Shown in pieces: positions 1-5,938 of a stretch of DNA of 17,018 bases (within the stretch, counting starts at the first letter, position 1; every line of letters begins with the position of its first letter). This DNA comes from Clostridiales bacterium (GTDB taxonomy: Bacteria > Bacillota > Clostridia > Christensenellales > Aristaeellaceae). Location: contig DXVG01000011.1 in the NCBI GenBank assembly GCA_019409045.1, positions 1 through 17,018 on the forward strand, read 5' to 3'. A program made the translations under genes and the position numbers. The notes beneath the pieces were generated by a model, which was not told the origin of the DNA, ran no database searches, and was given only the letters and a program-made list of their open reading frames with translations.

Positions 1-23
1 GCATAAGGATTCGGGAGGCATAA

Positions 24-55
24 ATTTCAACTCCTGCCCCCGCGTGGGGGGCGAC
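24..55 (-). repeat. Second CRISPR repeat (32 nt)
   Basis: It is identical to the leader-proximal repeat except for one extra base in the C-run of the first stem arm (six G on the plus strand instead of five), which would bulge from the hairpin. The 32-nt length is the more usual one for type I-C. Confidence 0.93.
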
Positions 56-90
56 ACCATGCTCCGAGCAGCCGCGTCAAGTGCCTGTCC

Positions 91-121
91 ATTTCAACTC
101 CTGCCCCCGCGTGGGGGCGAC
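91..121 (-). repeat. Leader-proximal CRISPR repeat (31 nt)
   Basis: This is the first repeat after the leader. It forms a perfect 6-bp stem with an ACGC loop and an 11-nt 3' segment ending GAAAT, which should become the 5' handle of the crRNA after Cas5 cleavage. It is one base shorter than the next repeat. Confidence 0.93.
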
Positions 122-124
122 TGC

Positions 125-173
125 AAAACCTCACAGAATTTCTTGAAAAAACAAGGCAACATGGTGAGGTTTT
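125..173. repeat. 10-bp perfect inverted repeat in the CRISPR leader
   Basis: AAAACCTCAC at 125-134 pairs perfectly with GTGAGGTTTT at 164-173, with 29 bases between the arms. The first arm starts three bases from the leader-repeat junction. Position suggests a protein-binding or adaptation element, or a regulator site; that role is inferred. Confidence 0.75.
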
Positions 174-247
174 TGGCTTAAAAGGTCGGATTTGTCTGGC
201 AAACGGCCATTTGAGGCGCGGTTGCCTTTGCGATTCATTGTCATTTT

Positions 248-293
248 CTGCGCCGATGTCCTGCAAAATTGTGTTTGAAGCAGGTCGGCGCAG
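248..293 (-). repeat. Strong hairpin directly after cas2
   Basis: CTGCGCCGA (248-256) pairs with TCGGCGCAG (285-293), and CCTGC (260-264) pairs with GCAGG (280-284) inside it, leaving a 3-nt bulge and a 15-nt loop. It begins two bases after the cas2 stop codon. Neither strand has a T-run after the stem, so it is not a standard intrinsic terminator. It may protect the cas mRNA end or separate it from the pre-crRNA. Confidence 0.7.
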
Positions 294-294
294 G

Positions 295-594
295 TCAGAA
301 CATGAGCGGCCCTCCGGCCTCCACGCGCGGATGCTTGCCCATTACGTCGATCTTGTTGGCAAACGAATTGCCCAGCCGGTAGAATCGCACGGAATCCTGT
401 TGCGGGTCGATGATCGACGCAAGTTCTGCTTTGAGCACAGCCAGGCGCGCCGCGTCTACTTCGACTTCGAACACGGAGTTTTGCACGCGCGCGCCGTATC
501 GCTCGCACGCTTTGGCTACTTGTCGAAGGCGCCGCGCGCCCTCGGCGGTCGCTACGTTTACATCGTAAGTTACAACAAGCAGTATAGATATCAC
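295..594 (-). CDS. cas2: CRISPR-associated protein Cas2 (type I-C)
   Basis: Cas2 is the small homodimeric partner of Cas1 in the complex that inserts new spacers next to the leader. The 99-residue product has the type I-C signatures VTYDV near the N-terminus (metal-site-type Asp11), RRLRQVAKACERYG, VQNSVFEVEVD and DSVRFYRLGN. The GTG at 594-592 overlaps the cas1 TGA in a GTGA arrangement, which suggests translational coupling. The GGAGG at 598-594 overlaps that GTG, so its spacing would be poor. Family alignment places the usual ATG at codon 4, where this sequence has ATA (585-583), eight bases after the GGAGG. The exact start is therefore uncertain. The CRISPR leader follows directly. Confidence 0.92.
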   Translation of the reverse strand: MISILLVVTYDVNVATAEGARRLRQVAKACERYGARVQNSVFEVEVDAARLAVLKAELASIIDPQQDSVRFYRLGNSFANKIDVMGKHPRVEAGGPLMF

Positions 595-1622
595 CTCCAG
601 ACAAAGGCCGGATAGGCGTCCAAATCGCCCCGCAGTACCCTTGCAAAAAGCATGCTCTGCGCGTAGGGGATCATGCCGATCGGCAATTTCTCCTGCAGAA
701 ACGGATGGCGTATCTCCTCCTGACACCGTGTGCGCCAGGCGGAAAGGACTGTTTTGCGGCCCTTCTCGTTGAGATATACCGCTCCGCTCGCGCGCTGGAA
801 GTCTCCTTTGCCGAGCTGTCCCTTGTTGAACAGCGACAGCACGAGGCGGTCGCACAGCGGCGAGCGCAGCTCCTCGATCATGTCCAGCGCAAACGAGGGC
901 CTTCCGGGACGCAGGGTGTGCATGTACCCGGCGGCGGGGTCAAGACCGACCGCCTCCAGAGCGGAGACCATGCGATGCGTCAGCAGCGTGTATGCGAAGG
1001 AGAGCACGGCGTTCACCTCGTTGGTCGGCGGACGCCGGGAGCGCGCCTGGAAAACATACCCCTGCGGGCACTCCAGCATGTCGTCAAAGCAGGCGAAATA
1101 GGCGGATGCCGCCACGCCTTCCACGCCGCGCATGGCGTCCATGTCCTCGCATTCTGTCAGCTGCCGCGCGTATGCCGAGAGCTTGTTGGCCGCCTGAAGC
1201 AGCCGCTGGGCTTGGGATTCGCTTCGATCCCTTGCGTTTCGCGCATGGCGCAACAGCACGTTTTTGCTGTTGGCGAACTTGCCGCAGAGCATGTTCAGCG
1301 CTACGCTTTGGGAAAAGCGCGCGTCGTTCATCCGCTCATATTGCCGCTTGCGCAACAGCACATTGCCGCTCACCGGCCCGCACACACGGCCCAGAAAGCG
1401 GCCGTTGGCGTCCAGAAACGCGATGCCGATGCCCTGTTCTCCACAAAAGCCGATGAGCGATGTGGAAAACGTGTTTTTGCCAAACAGGACGATCGAATCG
1501 ACCCGCGAAGCGGGCATGCTGGCCTTTTCCTCGCCGCCAATGGAGACGCAGATGTTCTCGTTGCGGTGGAAAAGATAGCTGTCCGGCGTGAGTATGTACA
1601 GCGTTTCCTGCAACTTTTTCAC
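591..1622 (-). CDS. cas1: CRISPR-associated endonuclease/integrase Cas1 (type I-C)
   Basis: Cas1 is the metal-dependent integrase that, with Cas2, joins new spacers to the leader-repeat end. The 343-residue product starts MKKLQETLYILTP and has the N-terminal beta-domain hallmarks (RVDSIVLFG, FCGEQGIGIAFLD) followed by the alpha-helical catalytic domain. The expected metal ligands are present: Glu168 in RGVEGVAA, His235 in MHTLRPGRPS and the acidic group around 247-251 (DMIEE). Full family length. The start is GTG, overlapping the cas4 TGA in a GTGA arrangement, with GGAGG about ten bases upstream. Its own stop overlaps cas2. The cas4-cas1-cas2 block is the adaptation module. Confidence 0.96.
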   Translation of the reverse strand: MKKLQETLYILTPDSYLFHRNENICVSIGGEEKASMPASRVDSIVLFGKNTFSTSLIGFCGEQGIGIAFLDANGRFLGRVCGPVSGNVLLRKRQYERMNDARFSQSVALNMLCGKFANSKNVLLRHARNARDRSESQAQRLLQAANKLSAYARQLTECEDMDAMRGVEGVAASAYFACFDDMLECPQGYVFQARSRRPPTNEVNAVLSFAYTLLTHRMVSALEAVGLDPAAGYMHTLRPGRPSFALDMIEELRSPLCDRLVLSLFNKGQLGKGDFQRASGAVYLNEKGRKTVLSAWRTRCQEEIRHPFLQEKLPIGMIPYAQSMLFARVLRGDLDAYPAFVWR

Positions 1623-2281
1623 AATTTGTCCACCTCCATCGCCTCACGGACCAGGCGGTCGCAATAGGCCGCAGCGCTGCGGGGAAGGTCCGGCAGACAA
1701 AGCTCTTTGAGCGAACAGCGCTTGCATTTGGCGCCGGCCTCGGCAGCGGGGATCGTGAAATTGCGGCGCATGGCGTCCACCTGTTCGACAGTCTCGATTA
1801 CTCGGGCGCGCAGCACTTCATCGAAGACTACGCCGTGCCTCCGATGCGCGGAGATATAGAAGACGGCGCCTTCCGGGATGGAAGTATGATACATCTCCTC
1901 CAGACACATCGCCTGCGCGCAGAGCTGAAGGTTGTACTCTTCCTCATCGCGGACTTTGCCATGCTTGAACTCCACCGGGAACAGCCGCACCGGAAAGGGC
2001 ACGTCCGGGATCGAGCAGCCGCATTCGTCCGCCGTTCCCTCCACGCAGTCGCACTTGCCGGAAATGTTCAGGCGGCGGGAAAACACCGTATGTTCATACA
2101 GCTTGATCTCCTGGCCGCGGCGCTCCAGGCGCTCGCTGTGGACGCGCATGTGTTCCAGACGGCCCTTGGCGGTGTCGGCATTTTCCACCCAGAGCTGCTC
2201 GTTGGTCAGCAGGGCGGCGCGGCGCAGGCAATAGCCCGCTTGCGCAAGGCGGGAGAGCGGGATCGGGTCCCACTCATCCAC
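1619..2281 (-). CDS. cas4: CRISPR-associated exonuclease Cas4
   Basis: Cas4 is a RecB-like iron-sulfur nuclease that trims and orients prespacers and checks the PAM for Cas1-Cas2. From the GTG at 2281 the product has 220 residues, normal for type I-C. It carries Cys18 (GYCLRR) and the C-terminal Cys186, Cys189 and Cys195 (CKRCSLKELC) expected to hold the cluster. The nuclease core includes Asp78 (KCDCVE), Glu104 and Lys106 (VEFKHGK) and the YNLQLCAQA motif. The open frame extends 28 codons further up inside cas7, but GAGGAG about ten bases before this GTG, and the family N-terminus, favour 2281. It overlaps cas7 by 8 nt and cas1 by 4 nt. Confidence 0.94.
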   Translation of the reverse strand: MDEWDPIPLSRLAQAGYCLRRAALLTNEQLWVENADTAKGRLEHMRVHSERLERRGQEIKLYEHTVFSRRLNISGKCDCVEGTADECGCSIPDVPFPVRLFPVEFKHGKVRDEEEYNLQLCAQAMCLEEMYHTSIPEGAVFYISAHRRHGVVFDEVLRARVIETVEQVDAMRRNFTIPAAEAGAKCKRCSLKELCLPDLPRSAAAYCDRLVREAMEVDKL

Positions 2282-3269
2282 GGCGGAACCACTCCTCGTC
2301 GGCGGGAAGCGCGTCCCAGCTGATTTCGCCGAAGGCGTCGCGCTGGAAGCCGATCTGCACGCCACTCGGCAGCTTGTCCAGTAGCACGCAGGCGTCGTAA
2401 TCGCGCCAGGAGCGGGCGACGGGGACGTCCGCCTTGCGCGTCACGCGCACCAGATCAAAGAGGCGGTGGGCCGGGGCGCAGCCCAGCTTGGCCTGACGGG
2501 CGCGCTGTTGCAGGTCCGTATCCGTGCTCACATGCTTAAAGATGATGAGCGGCGAGACGACGGACATTTCGCCCTTGCTGGCGGAATGATCGTGTTCGTA
2601 CATGTTCAGTATGGCCTCGAACAGCGCCTTCAGGTCGTCGTCGTCAAAGCCGGTCTCGGCGGCCAGATTGGCGCTGATGAAGCCGCGCACCTCATACAGC
2701 CCAAAGGGGATGATCTGCTTGCGGCCCATCGTGCGCAGCTTGTCCTCAGCCATTTCGGCTTCCTTTTCCTGATACATTTCCACCGTGCCGTTGTCGATGT
2801 TGTCCGCGATCGCCATGCGGGTGATGGACAGATCCAACGGCAGGATCGGATCGACGCTCTTGCCAAAGGCGATCTGCACCGGGCCGCGCACCTGACCGGC
2901 GTTGGGTCCAGTGGACATCACCGCGCCAAAGGCGCGCACGTCGAAGAACATCTCGCAGGCCTTGCGGCGGCCGGCATAGATGGCGTCCTTGGCCTTGGCG
3001 CAGTCCTCGACGCTGGCGTTGCGCTTGGCCATGGCGATAAAGCGGTTGATGTTGGTCGACTGCTGGATGATGATGTTCATGCCTTCCTGCCCGCGGTAGG
3101 CCATGTCGATGTAGTTGCGGATGCGGCGCTTGGTGGCGCCGTCGGTGATGTAGCCACGCATGGTCTGCGGATCGACGCGCGGCATGTTGCCCATGTCCGG
3201 GTCGCCGTTGGGGTTGCAGTTGGTGCAGGATACATAGTACATGAATTCATAGCGATTCTCAATGGCCAT
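2274..3269 (-). CDS. cas7: Type I-C Cascade backbone protein Cas7 (Csd2)
   Basis: Cas7 subunits polymerise along the crRNA spacer and form the Cascade backbone. The product has the family start ENRYEF, then CNPNGDPDMGNMPRVD (about residues 18-33) and the ITDGATKRRIRNY segment, with DVRAFGAVMS and QVRGPVQIAFG further on. The 331 residues are slightly long for Csd2. I chose the ATG at 3269 because AAGGAGG lies seven bases upstream. An ATG two codons earlier (3275) overlaps the cas8c stop as ATGA but sits almost on the Shine-Dalgarno sequence. It is coupled to cas8c above and overlaps cas4 below. Confidence 0.94.
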   Translation of the reverse strand: MAIENRYEFMYYVSCTNCNPNGDPDMGNMPRVDPQTMRGYITDGATKRRIRNYIDMAYRGQEGMNIIIQQSTNINRFIAMAKRNASVEDCAKAKDAIYAGRRKACEMFFDVRAFGAVMSTGPNAGQVRGPVQIAFGKSVDPILPLDLSITRMAIADNIDNGTVEMYQEKEAEMAEDKLRTMGRKQIIPFGLYEVRGFISANLAAETGFDDDDLKALFEAILNMYEHDHSASKGEMSVVSPLIIFKHVSTDTDLQQRARQAKLGCAPAHRLFDLVRVTRKADVPVARSWRDYDACVLLDKLPSGVQIGFQRDAFGEISWDALPADEEWFRRG

Positions 3270-3271
3270 GT

Positions 3272-3697
3272 TCATTCCTCCTTCGCAGTTTCCCGACCGG
3301 GCTCGTTGCTGGATCTTTCTTTTCTGGCGGCAGCCGCCTCATTCCTGCGGCGGTTCATCTCCGCGCATTGCTGGCGATAGCCGAGGGCAAAGTACGCCTG
3401 TTCCTCCAAGGTCAGCGTCACGGGAATATTGCCGCCCACGGCAACGGAGATGGTCTCCAGTTCGCCAGATAGGCTCTTCGCGGCGGCAGGGTTGTCGATC
3501 TTGGCCAGATGATGGTTGGCGAGCTTGTCAAGCTGCCCCAGAACCAGCGCGGGCGTCTGGCTGGCCGAGGCGTAGTAGCGCTCGACAATTCCGGCGTTGA
3601 CTTTGCCCAGCGCGGCTTGTTGGATGCAGGCATACACGGCCACCATGCGGCCCAGATGATACGCCCTGTTAGGATGTTCAGGGTTGACAAACGGCAT
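3272..3697 (-). CDS. cas11c: Internal small Cascade subunit Cas11c translated within cas8c
   Basis: Type I-C systems are known to make the small subunit Cas11c from an internal start in the 3' part of cas8c, in the same frame. Here the ATG of codon 459 (3697-3695) is preceded by GGGGAGG at 3712-3706 with an eight-base gap, a ribosome-binding site as good as those of the separate genes. The product would have 141 residues, starting MPFVNPEHPNRAYHLG, largely helical, ending in a charged tail and sharing the cas8c stop. The family homology places the Cas11-like segment here. Use of this start is inferred; another in-frame ATG at 3718 has a weaker AAAGGA site. Confidence 0.72.
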   Translation of the reverse strand: MPFVNPEHPNRAYHLGRMVAVYACIQQAALGKVNAGIVERYYASASQTPALVLGQLDKLANHHLAKIDNPAAAKSLSGELETISVAVGGNIPVTLTLEEQAYFALGYRQQCAEMNRRRNEAAAARKERSSNEPGRETAKEE

Positions 3698-5071
3698 CGT
3701 CGCGACCTCCCCTTGCATTCGTTCCTTTCTGCACAGCCATGCCTTCAGCCACTGGCAGGCGATGGCGTCCGGGATCTGTATATTGTTCTCGTCAGAATCC
3801 AGCATCTGCGAGCGGATGTAGGCCAGCGCCCGAATCAAAACAGCCTCGGGAAACTGTGCGCCGGTCAGTATGGCCGTCAGCACGGCGGGCGTTATACCCG
3901 CCAGCTCCTTGCTCAGGCGCTTCATCACATCGTCATTGCCCTTCTGTCGCTTGAGCAGCCGGATGAGTCTTGCGGTCAGTTTGAAGGGCTTGGTATAACC
4001 GGCTCCCCCCAGATCGCGCAGGCGTAGGTCCGCATACCACTGCCGAAGCCTTTCGCACAGTTCTTCATAGCGGCCATGCTCGTAGCGGCGGATCATCACG
4101 CGGCCGCCCACCCCGGACAGCAGCAGTATGAAGTAGTTGGCGAACAGCGGCGCGGCTTCATTGCCGGTGCGCGCGCTCGTCACCAGCTCCGTCGCCTTTA
4201 TGCGTTCCTGTAGGGGATTGCGGTCATCCGGCTCTTCCTCCGGTTCCGCCTCGTCCAAGGCGAACGCGCCGCCGCCGATGAGGTCTTCGCAGGGGTCCAG
4301 CGCAGCCGACACGGGGCGATCATACCAGTGGACGAACTTCATCCCGGCGAGGACGGGCGCATCCTTCAAAAGATGATCCAGCGCCGCCTTCACGGCGCTC
4401 ATGGCCGCTTCCGACACCGGGGCGTTGAGCGCCTGCTTCTGATCGTAGGAGCAAAATGAGGGCTTGTCAAAACAGATCAGCGCATCGCCGCGGGCGTGCC
4501 CGCCGACAACTTGCAGCCCGTTGACCGGCGAAACCGTGGCCACGGGCCGGCACAGCTCGCCGGTGATCATGCAGCGCGCCTGCGCGCCGCCGACAGACTT
4601 TTGCAGGGGCCCTCTGAACGCCTGCCACCAGCGGATGATCCCCTCGCGTTGCAGAAGCGGTTCTCCATCCACGAGGAACGAAACGCGATCCGAGGGCTTG
4701 ATCTTCAAGCGGATAAATTCCTGTGCAACGGCCTGACGAACCGCTTCATTTTGCAGCGCGGCGGCGCACAGCGCGGCCGTGGGCTCCTGCGTTCCCGCAT
4801 CGATCAGGGCTTTCAGGAAAAAATCGCTCTTGGCGTTGGGCGCTTCCGGCAACACGAGGCTGCTTTTCTCCACCAGCACGTTGCTCTTGTCCGTGCCGTT
4901 GGCCAGACTGCCGATGTCGGGGCAGGGGAGGGGGTTGGCATCGCCCATCTCCACGCCCTGATAGCTCCCGTCTGCATACAGGGAGATGTATGCCTTTATG
5001 GTCTTGTTGACATATCCGGGCGGAAGCGTCAGATCTTCGCGCACCGCATAGTCATAGAGCGCTCTCAGCAT
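3272..5071 (-). CDS. cas8c: Type I-C Cascade large subunit Cas8c (Csd1)
   Basis: Cas8c recognises the PAM and helps load target DNA in type I-C Cascade. The 599-residue protein starts MLRALYDYAV and has Csd1 hallmarks: SDRVSFLVDGEPLL (about 127-140), CMITGELCRP (167-176), the conserved PSFCSYDQKQALNAPVS region (205-220), an ANYFILLLS segment (311-319) and a C-terminal domain with NRAYHLGRMVAV and TPALVLGQL. The frame is open 39 codons upstream inside cas5, but GGGAGG six bases before the ATG at 5071 and the family N-terminus fix the start. It overlaps the cas5 stop by 7 nt. The C-terminal third probably also makes Cas11c from an internal start. Confidence 0.95.
   Translation of the reverse strand: MLRALYDYAVREDLTLPPGYVNKTIKAYISLYADGSYQGVEMGDANPLPCPDIGSLANGTDKSNVLVEKSSLVLPEAPNAKSDFFLKALIDAGTQEPTAALCAAALQNEAVRQAVAQEFIRLKIKPSDRVSFLVDGEPLLQREGIIRWWQAFRGPLQKSVGGAQARCMITGELCRPVATVSPVNGLQVVGGHARGDALICFDKPSFCSYDQKQALNAPVSEAAMSAVKAALDHLLKDAPVLAGMKFVHWYDRPVSAALDPCEDLIGGGAFALDEAEPEEEPDDRNPLQERIKATELVTSARTGNEAAPLFANYFILLLSGVGGRVMIRRYEHGRYEELCERLRQWYADLRLRDLGGAGYTKPFKLTARLIRLLKRQKGNDDVMKRLSKELAGITPAVLTAILTGAQFPEAVLIRALAYIRSQMLDSDENNIQIPDAIACQWLKAWLCRKERMQGEVATMPFVNPEHPNRAYHLGRMVAVYACIQQAALGKVNAGIVERYYASASQTPALVLGQLDKLANHHLAKIDNPAAAKSLSGELETISVAVGGNIPVTLTLEEQAYFALGYRQQCAEMNRRRNEAAAARKERSSNEPGRETAKEE
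3695..3712 (-). promoter_or_regulatory. Internal ribosome-binding site and start for cas11c
   Basis: GGGGAGG (3712-3706), the spacer TCGCGACG and then ATG (3697-3695) lie inside the cas8c reading frame. A near-consensus Shine-Dalgarno at ideal spacing inside a coding frame, at the position where the small subunit should begin, is unlikely to be chance. Confidence 0.7.
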
Positions 5072-5718
5072 ACGGGCCCTCCCTTCAACACCTCGGGGCT
5101 GTCGTAGGGCGGCACCTCGATCACGCCCTGACGCATCACCGCGTGGAACAGGGACGGCTGGGGCTGCGCCTTCTTCGTCACCTCGCACTCATGCAGGTCA
5201 AACACGTCGTAGAGCATGAGCCCCGCGTCCAAGTCCACGGGGATGGGCTGCGCTGCGCCGTCGCTCTCCGCAAAGTAGGCCGCGAACTCGCGCAGTCCGA
5301 GCGAGGGCTGGAAGAAGCACTTGCCGCTGCGGATGCGGCGAAGCGCCTGTTCCTCCAGGGCGCGCTGCCGCTGCTCAAAGCCGCGCCGGGGCACGATGCG
5401 CGCGACGATGCGGTAGCGCACGTCCTGCAGCGCGACGGTTTGGCGCTGCGTGCGGTCGTCGTCTGTGTAGATGCAGGTCGGGTTTCTTTCGCTGATGGTG
5501 CTCTTGACCTCGTTGCGCTTGAAGGAGACGTAGCGGATGGGGCGGAGGACTTCGATACGCTCGATCTGCCAGAAGTGTTCGATGGGCTTGGCGTACACGG
5601 CAGAGAGTATACCCCGGGCGGCGGACGGCGTGGGAAATGGGTATGTCAGCCGCTCGATTTTCGCCCAGGGGGGCGAGAAGCAAGCCAAATCCCCCCAGAC
5701 GTCCATGGAAATGCTCAT
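5065..5718 (-). CDS. cas5c: Type I-C Cas5 (Cas5d), crRNA-processing Cascade subunit
   Basis: In type I-C, which has no Cas6, Cas5 cuts pre-crRNA at the base of the repeat hairpin and then stays on the 5' handle. The 217-residue product has the Cas5 N-terminus (DVWGDLACFSPPWAKIERLTYP), the glycine-containing PSAARGILSAVY segment and the Csd5 hallmark GKCFFQPSLGLREF (about 133-146). Tyr42 is a candidate for the catalytic tyrosine. The Lys-His pair reported for Bacillus halodurans Cas5d is not evident before the hallmark. GGAGG lies nine bases before the ATG. The gene starts 220 bp after cas3 and heads the six-gene coupled block. Confidence 0.93.
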   Translation of the reverse strand: MSISMDVWGDLACFSPPWAKIERLTYPFPTPSAARGILSAVYAKPIEHFWQIERIEVLRPIRYVSFKRNEVKSTISERNPTCIYTDDDRTQRQTVALQDVRYRIVARIVPRRGFEQRQRALEEQALRRIRSGKCFFQPSLGLREFAAYFAESDGAAQPIPVDLDAGLMLYDVFDLHECEVTKKAQPQPSLFHAVMRQGVIEVPPYDSPEVLKGGPVC

Positions 5719-5741
5719 GACCTTTCACCTCCGTATGCTTG

Positions 5742-5763
5742 CGCCCGTCCAGTTAGACGGGCG
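5742..5763. repeat. 8-bp perfect hairpin in the cas5 5' untranslated region
   Basis: CGCCCGTC (5742-5749) and GACGGGCG (5756-5763) form a perfect stem with a six-base loop, ending about ten bases upstream of the cas5 Shine-Dalgarno sequence. Neither side is followed by a T-run, so it is not an obvious terminator. It could influence translation of the block or be a binding site. Confidence 0.6.
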
Positions 5764-5893
5764 AAAATAACATAATATAATCAATATTTCAATACTTCGC
5801 CTGGATAAAAAGGACAGGCGTTACGAAAGGAGTTGTTGACAGGTCATCTTGGAAGGCGGGCGTGGAAATTATAATGTCATTGAATATATTATA

Positions 5894-5922
5894 TAAATAC
5901 CACAGATATCGCCCTGTGTCAA
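5894..5922 (-). promoter_or_regulatory. Possible promoter for cas5-cas2
   Basis: On the minus strand a perfect TTGACA (5922-5917) is followed after 17 bases by TATTTA (5899-5894). The -10 is poor; a perfect TATAAT lies six bases further on (5893-5888) but at 23-base spacing. The surrounding 150 bp are clearly richer in A and T than the flanking genes. A second small inverted repeat, CGCCTG/CAGGCG, lies at 5798-5820. This would allow expression of the Cascade and adaptation genes independently of cas3. Confidence 0.4.
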
Positions 5923-5938
5923 TACCTTTTTTGGTATA

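Larger units (their letters stand above)
1..121 (-). CRISPR. Leader end of a type I-C CRISPR array (partial, runs off the left edge)
   Basis: Two repeat copies are visible, at 24-55 and 91-121, separated by a 35-nt spacer (56-90). A partial spacer fills 1-23. Read on the minus strand each repeat starts GTCGCC, has a stem GCCCCC-ACGC-GGGGGC and ends GAGTTGAAAT, as expected for type I-C repeats. The cas genes and leader lie on the right, so 91-121 is the leader-proximal, most recently copied repeat and transcription runs leftwards. The copy at 24-55 is 32 nt and has six C in the first stem arm, whereas 91-121 is 31 nt and has five. The total number of repeats cannot be seen. Confidence 0.95.
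122..294 (-). promoter_or_regulatory. CRISPR leader between cas2 and the first repeat
   Basis: This 173-bp non-coding stretch lies between the cas2 stop and the first repeat, where a type I-C leader sits. It must hold the array promoter and the signal for leader-end spacer integration. No convincing -35/-10 pair could be found. It does contain two inverted repeats: a 10-bp pair next to the repeat (125-134 and 164-173) and a long hairpin next to cas2 (248-293). An 8-nt motif, CTGCAAAA, occurs both at the leader-repeat junction (121-128) and at 261-268. Confidence 0.8.

Noticed and set aside
2466..3380. 304-codon plus-strand open frame opposite cas7
   Set aside because: Antisense to a conserved gene, with repeated VAVG/HDGH-like composition and no recognisable domain.
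5072..5188. 39-codon extension of Cas8c into cas5
   Set aside because: The extension is Arg/Gly-rich shadow sequence; the ATG at 5071 has GGGAGG and matches the family N-terminus.
591..5718. Absence of cas6 taken as a defect
   Set aside because: Type I-C normally lacks Cas6; Cas5 does the processing.
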